37,021 bases of DNA from Candidatus Edwardsiibacteriota bacterium (GTDB lineage Bacteria > Edwardsbacteria > AC1 > EtOH8), in NCBI GenBank assembly GCA_025453955.1, contig JALOPJ010000013.1:1-37021 (forward strand). Direction: 5' to 3'. A program made the translations under genes and the position numbers. Below are positions 36,743-37,021 of this stretch, in pieces. Below the pieces are notes generated by a model. That model was not told the DNA's origin. It made no database searches and was given only the letters and a program-made list of their open reading frames with translations. Position 1 is the stretch's first letter, and each line of letters opens with the position of its first letter.

Positions 36743-37021
36743 TCACTCCGCGAACCGCTTCTCGATCTCCTCGGACTTGCGCTCGACGTCGGCCTTCATG
36801 GTGTCGCGCATCACCTCGAGCTTGCGGGCGATCTCGGGGTACTTGATCGACAGGATCTGCCCGGCCAGGATCGCCGCGTTGCGGGCGCCGTCCACCGCCA
36901 CCGTGGCCACCGGCACCCCCGGCGGCATCTGCACCGTGGCGTAGAGCGCGTCCACGCCGGACAGCGCGCCGGACTTGAGCGGCACGCCGATCACCGGCAG
37001 GGTGGTGTGGGCCGCCACCGC
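36743..37021 (-). CDS. purE: N5-carboxyaminoimidazole ribonucleotide mutase (PurE), partial (N-terminus beyond right edge)
   Basis: [62 protein letters not shown]. Confidence 0.93.
   Translation of the reverse strand, partial: AVAAHTTLPVIGVPLKSGALSGVDALYATVQMPPGVPVATVAVDGARNAAILAGQILSIKYPEIARKLEVMRDTMKADVERKSEEIEKRFAE

Noticed and set aside
1-37021. CRISPR arrays, tRNA/rRNA genes, transposases, phage genes
   Set aside because: Looked for spaced direct repeats, tRNA-like cloverleaf/CCA ends and transposase motifs by eye; none convincing. A tRNAscan/Infernal run would be decisive.

Overview
The window is about 37 kb of high-GC DNA, probably from an uncultured Gram-negative (diderm) bacterium, since lptD and lspA are present. 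Almost every credible gene is on the minus strand. (i) Positions 1-20124 hold one tightly packed, translationally coupled glycan/O-antigen-type cluster of 18 genes: a Wzy/ligase-like membrane protein, several GT4 and GT2 glycosyltransferases including a 761-aa GT4+GT2 fusion, four SAM methyltransferases, two SDR sugar-nucleotide enzymes, a nucleotidyltransferase, a polysaccharide deacetylase, a flippase, a DUF2079 protein and an LPG-synthase-like membrane protein. It appears to be driven by a good sigma70-type promoter at about 20199-20227, followed by a leader with alternative hairpins. (ii) Positions 20341-28476 hold cvrA/nhaP2-like antiporter, lptD (with an apparent frameshift), lspA, a dksA-like gene and ileS (unusual active-site signatures). 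(iii) Positions 28522-32812 hold a 59-aa small membrane protein missing from the ORF track, a CsgG/LpoB-like protein, a PfkB kinase, purine nucleoside phosphorylase, a DivIVA-domain protein and yggS, whose mRNA is likely leaderless. (iv) On the plus strand, a CxxC-x17-CxxC protein has a strong promoter and a terminator-like hairpin inside its own 5' leader. (v) Positions 33374-37021 hold small proteins, a TPR protein, a CpoB/YbgF-like lipoprotein, a DUF3795-PurC in-frame fusion and purE. A 25-bp palindrome with an IscR-type core precedes the fusion. No rRNA, tRNA, CRISPR array or transposase was recognised. The leads I rate highest are the IscR-like palindrome plus DUF3795-PurC fusion, the promoter-terminator leader of the CxxC gene, the three-segment leader of the glycan operon, and the 9-nt-period repeat at about 32076. 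All homology calls were made by eye from protein motifs; no search was run.
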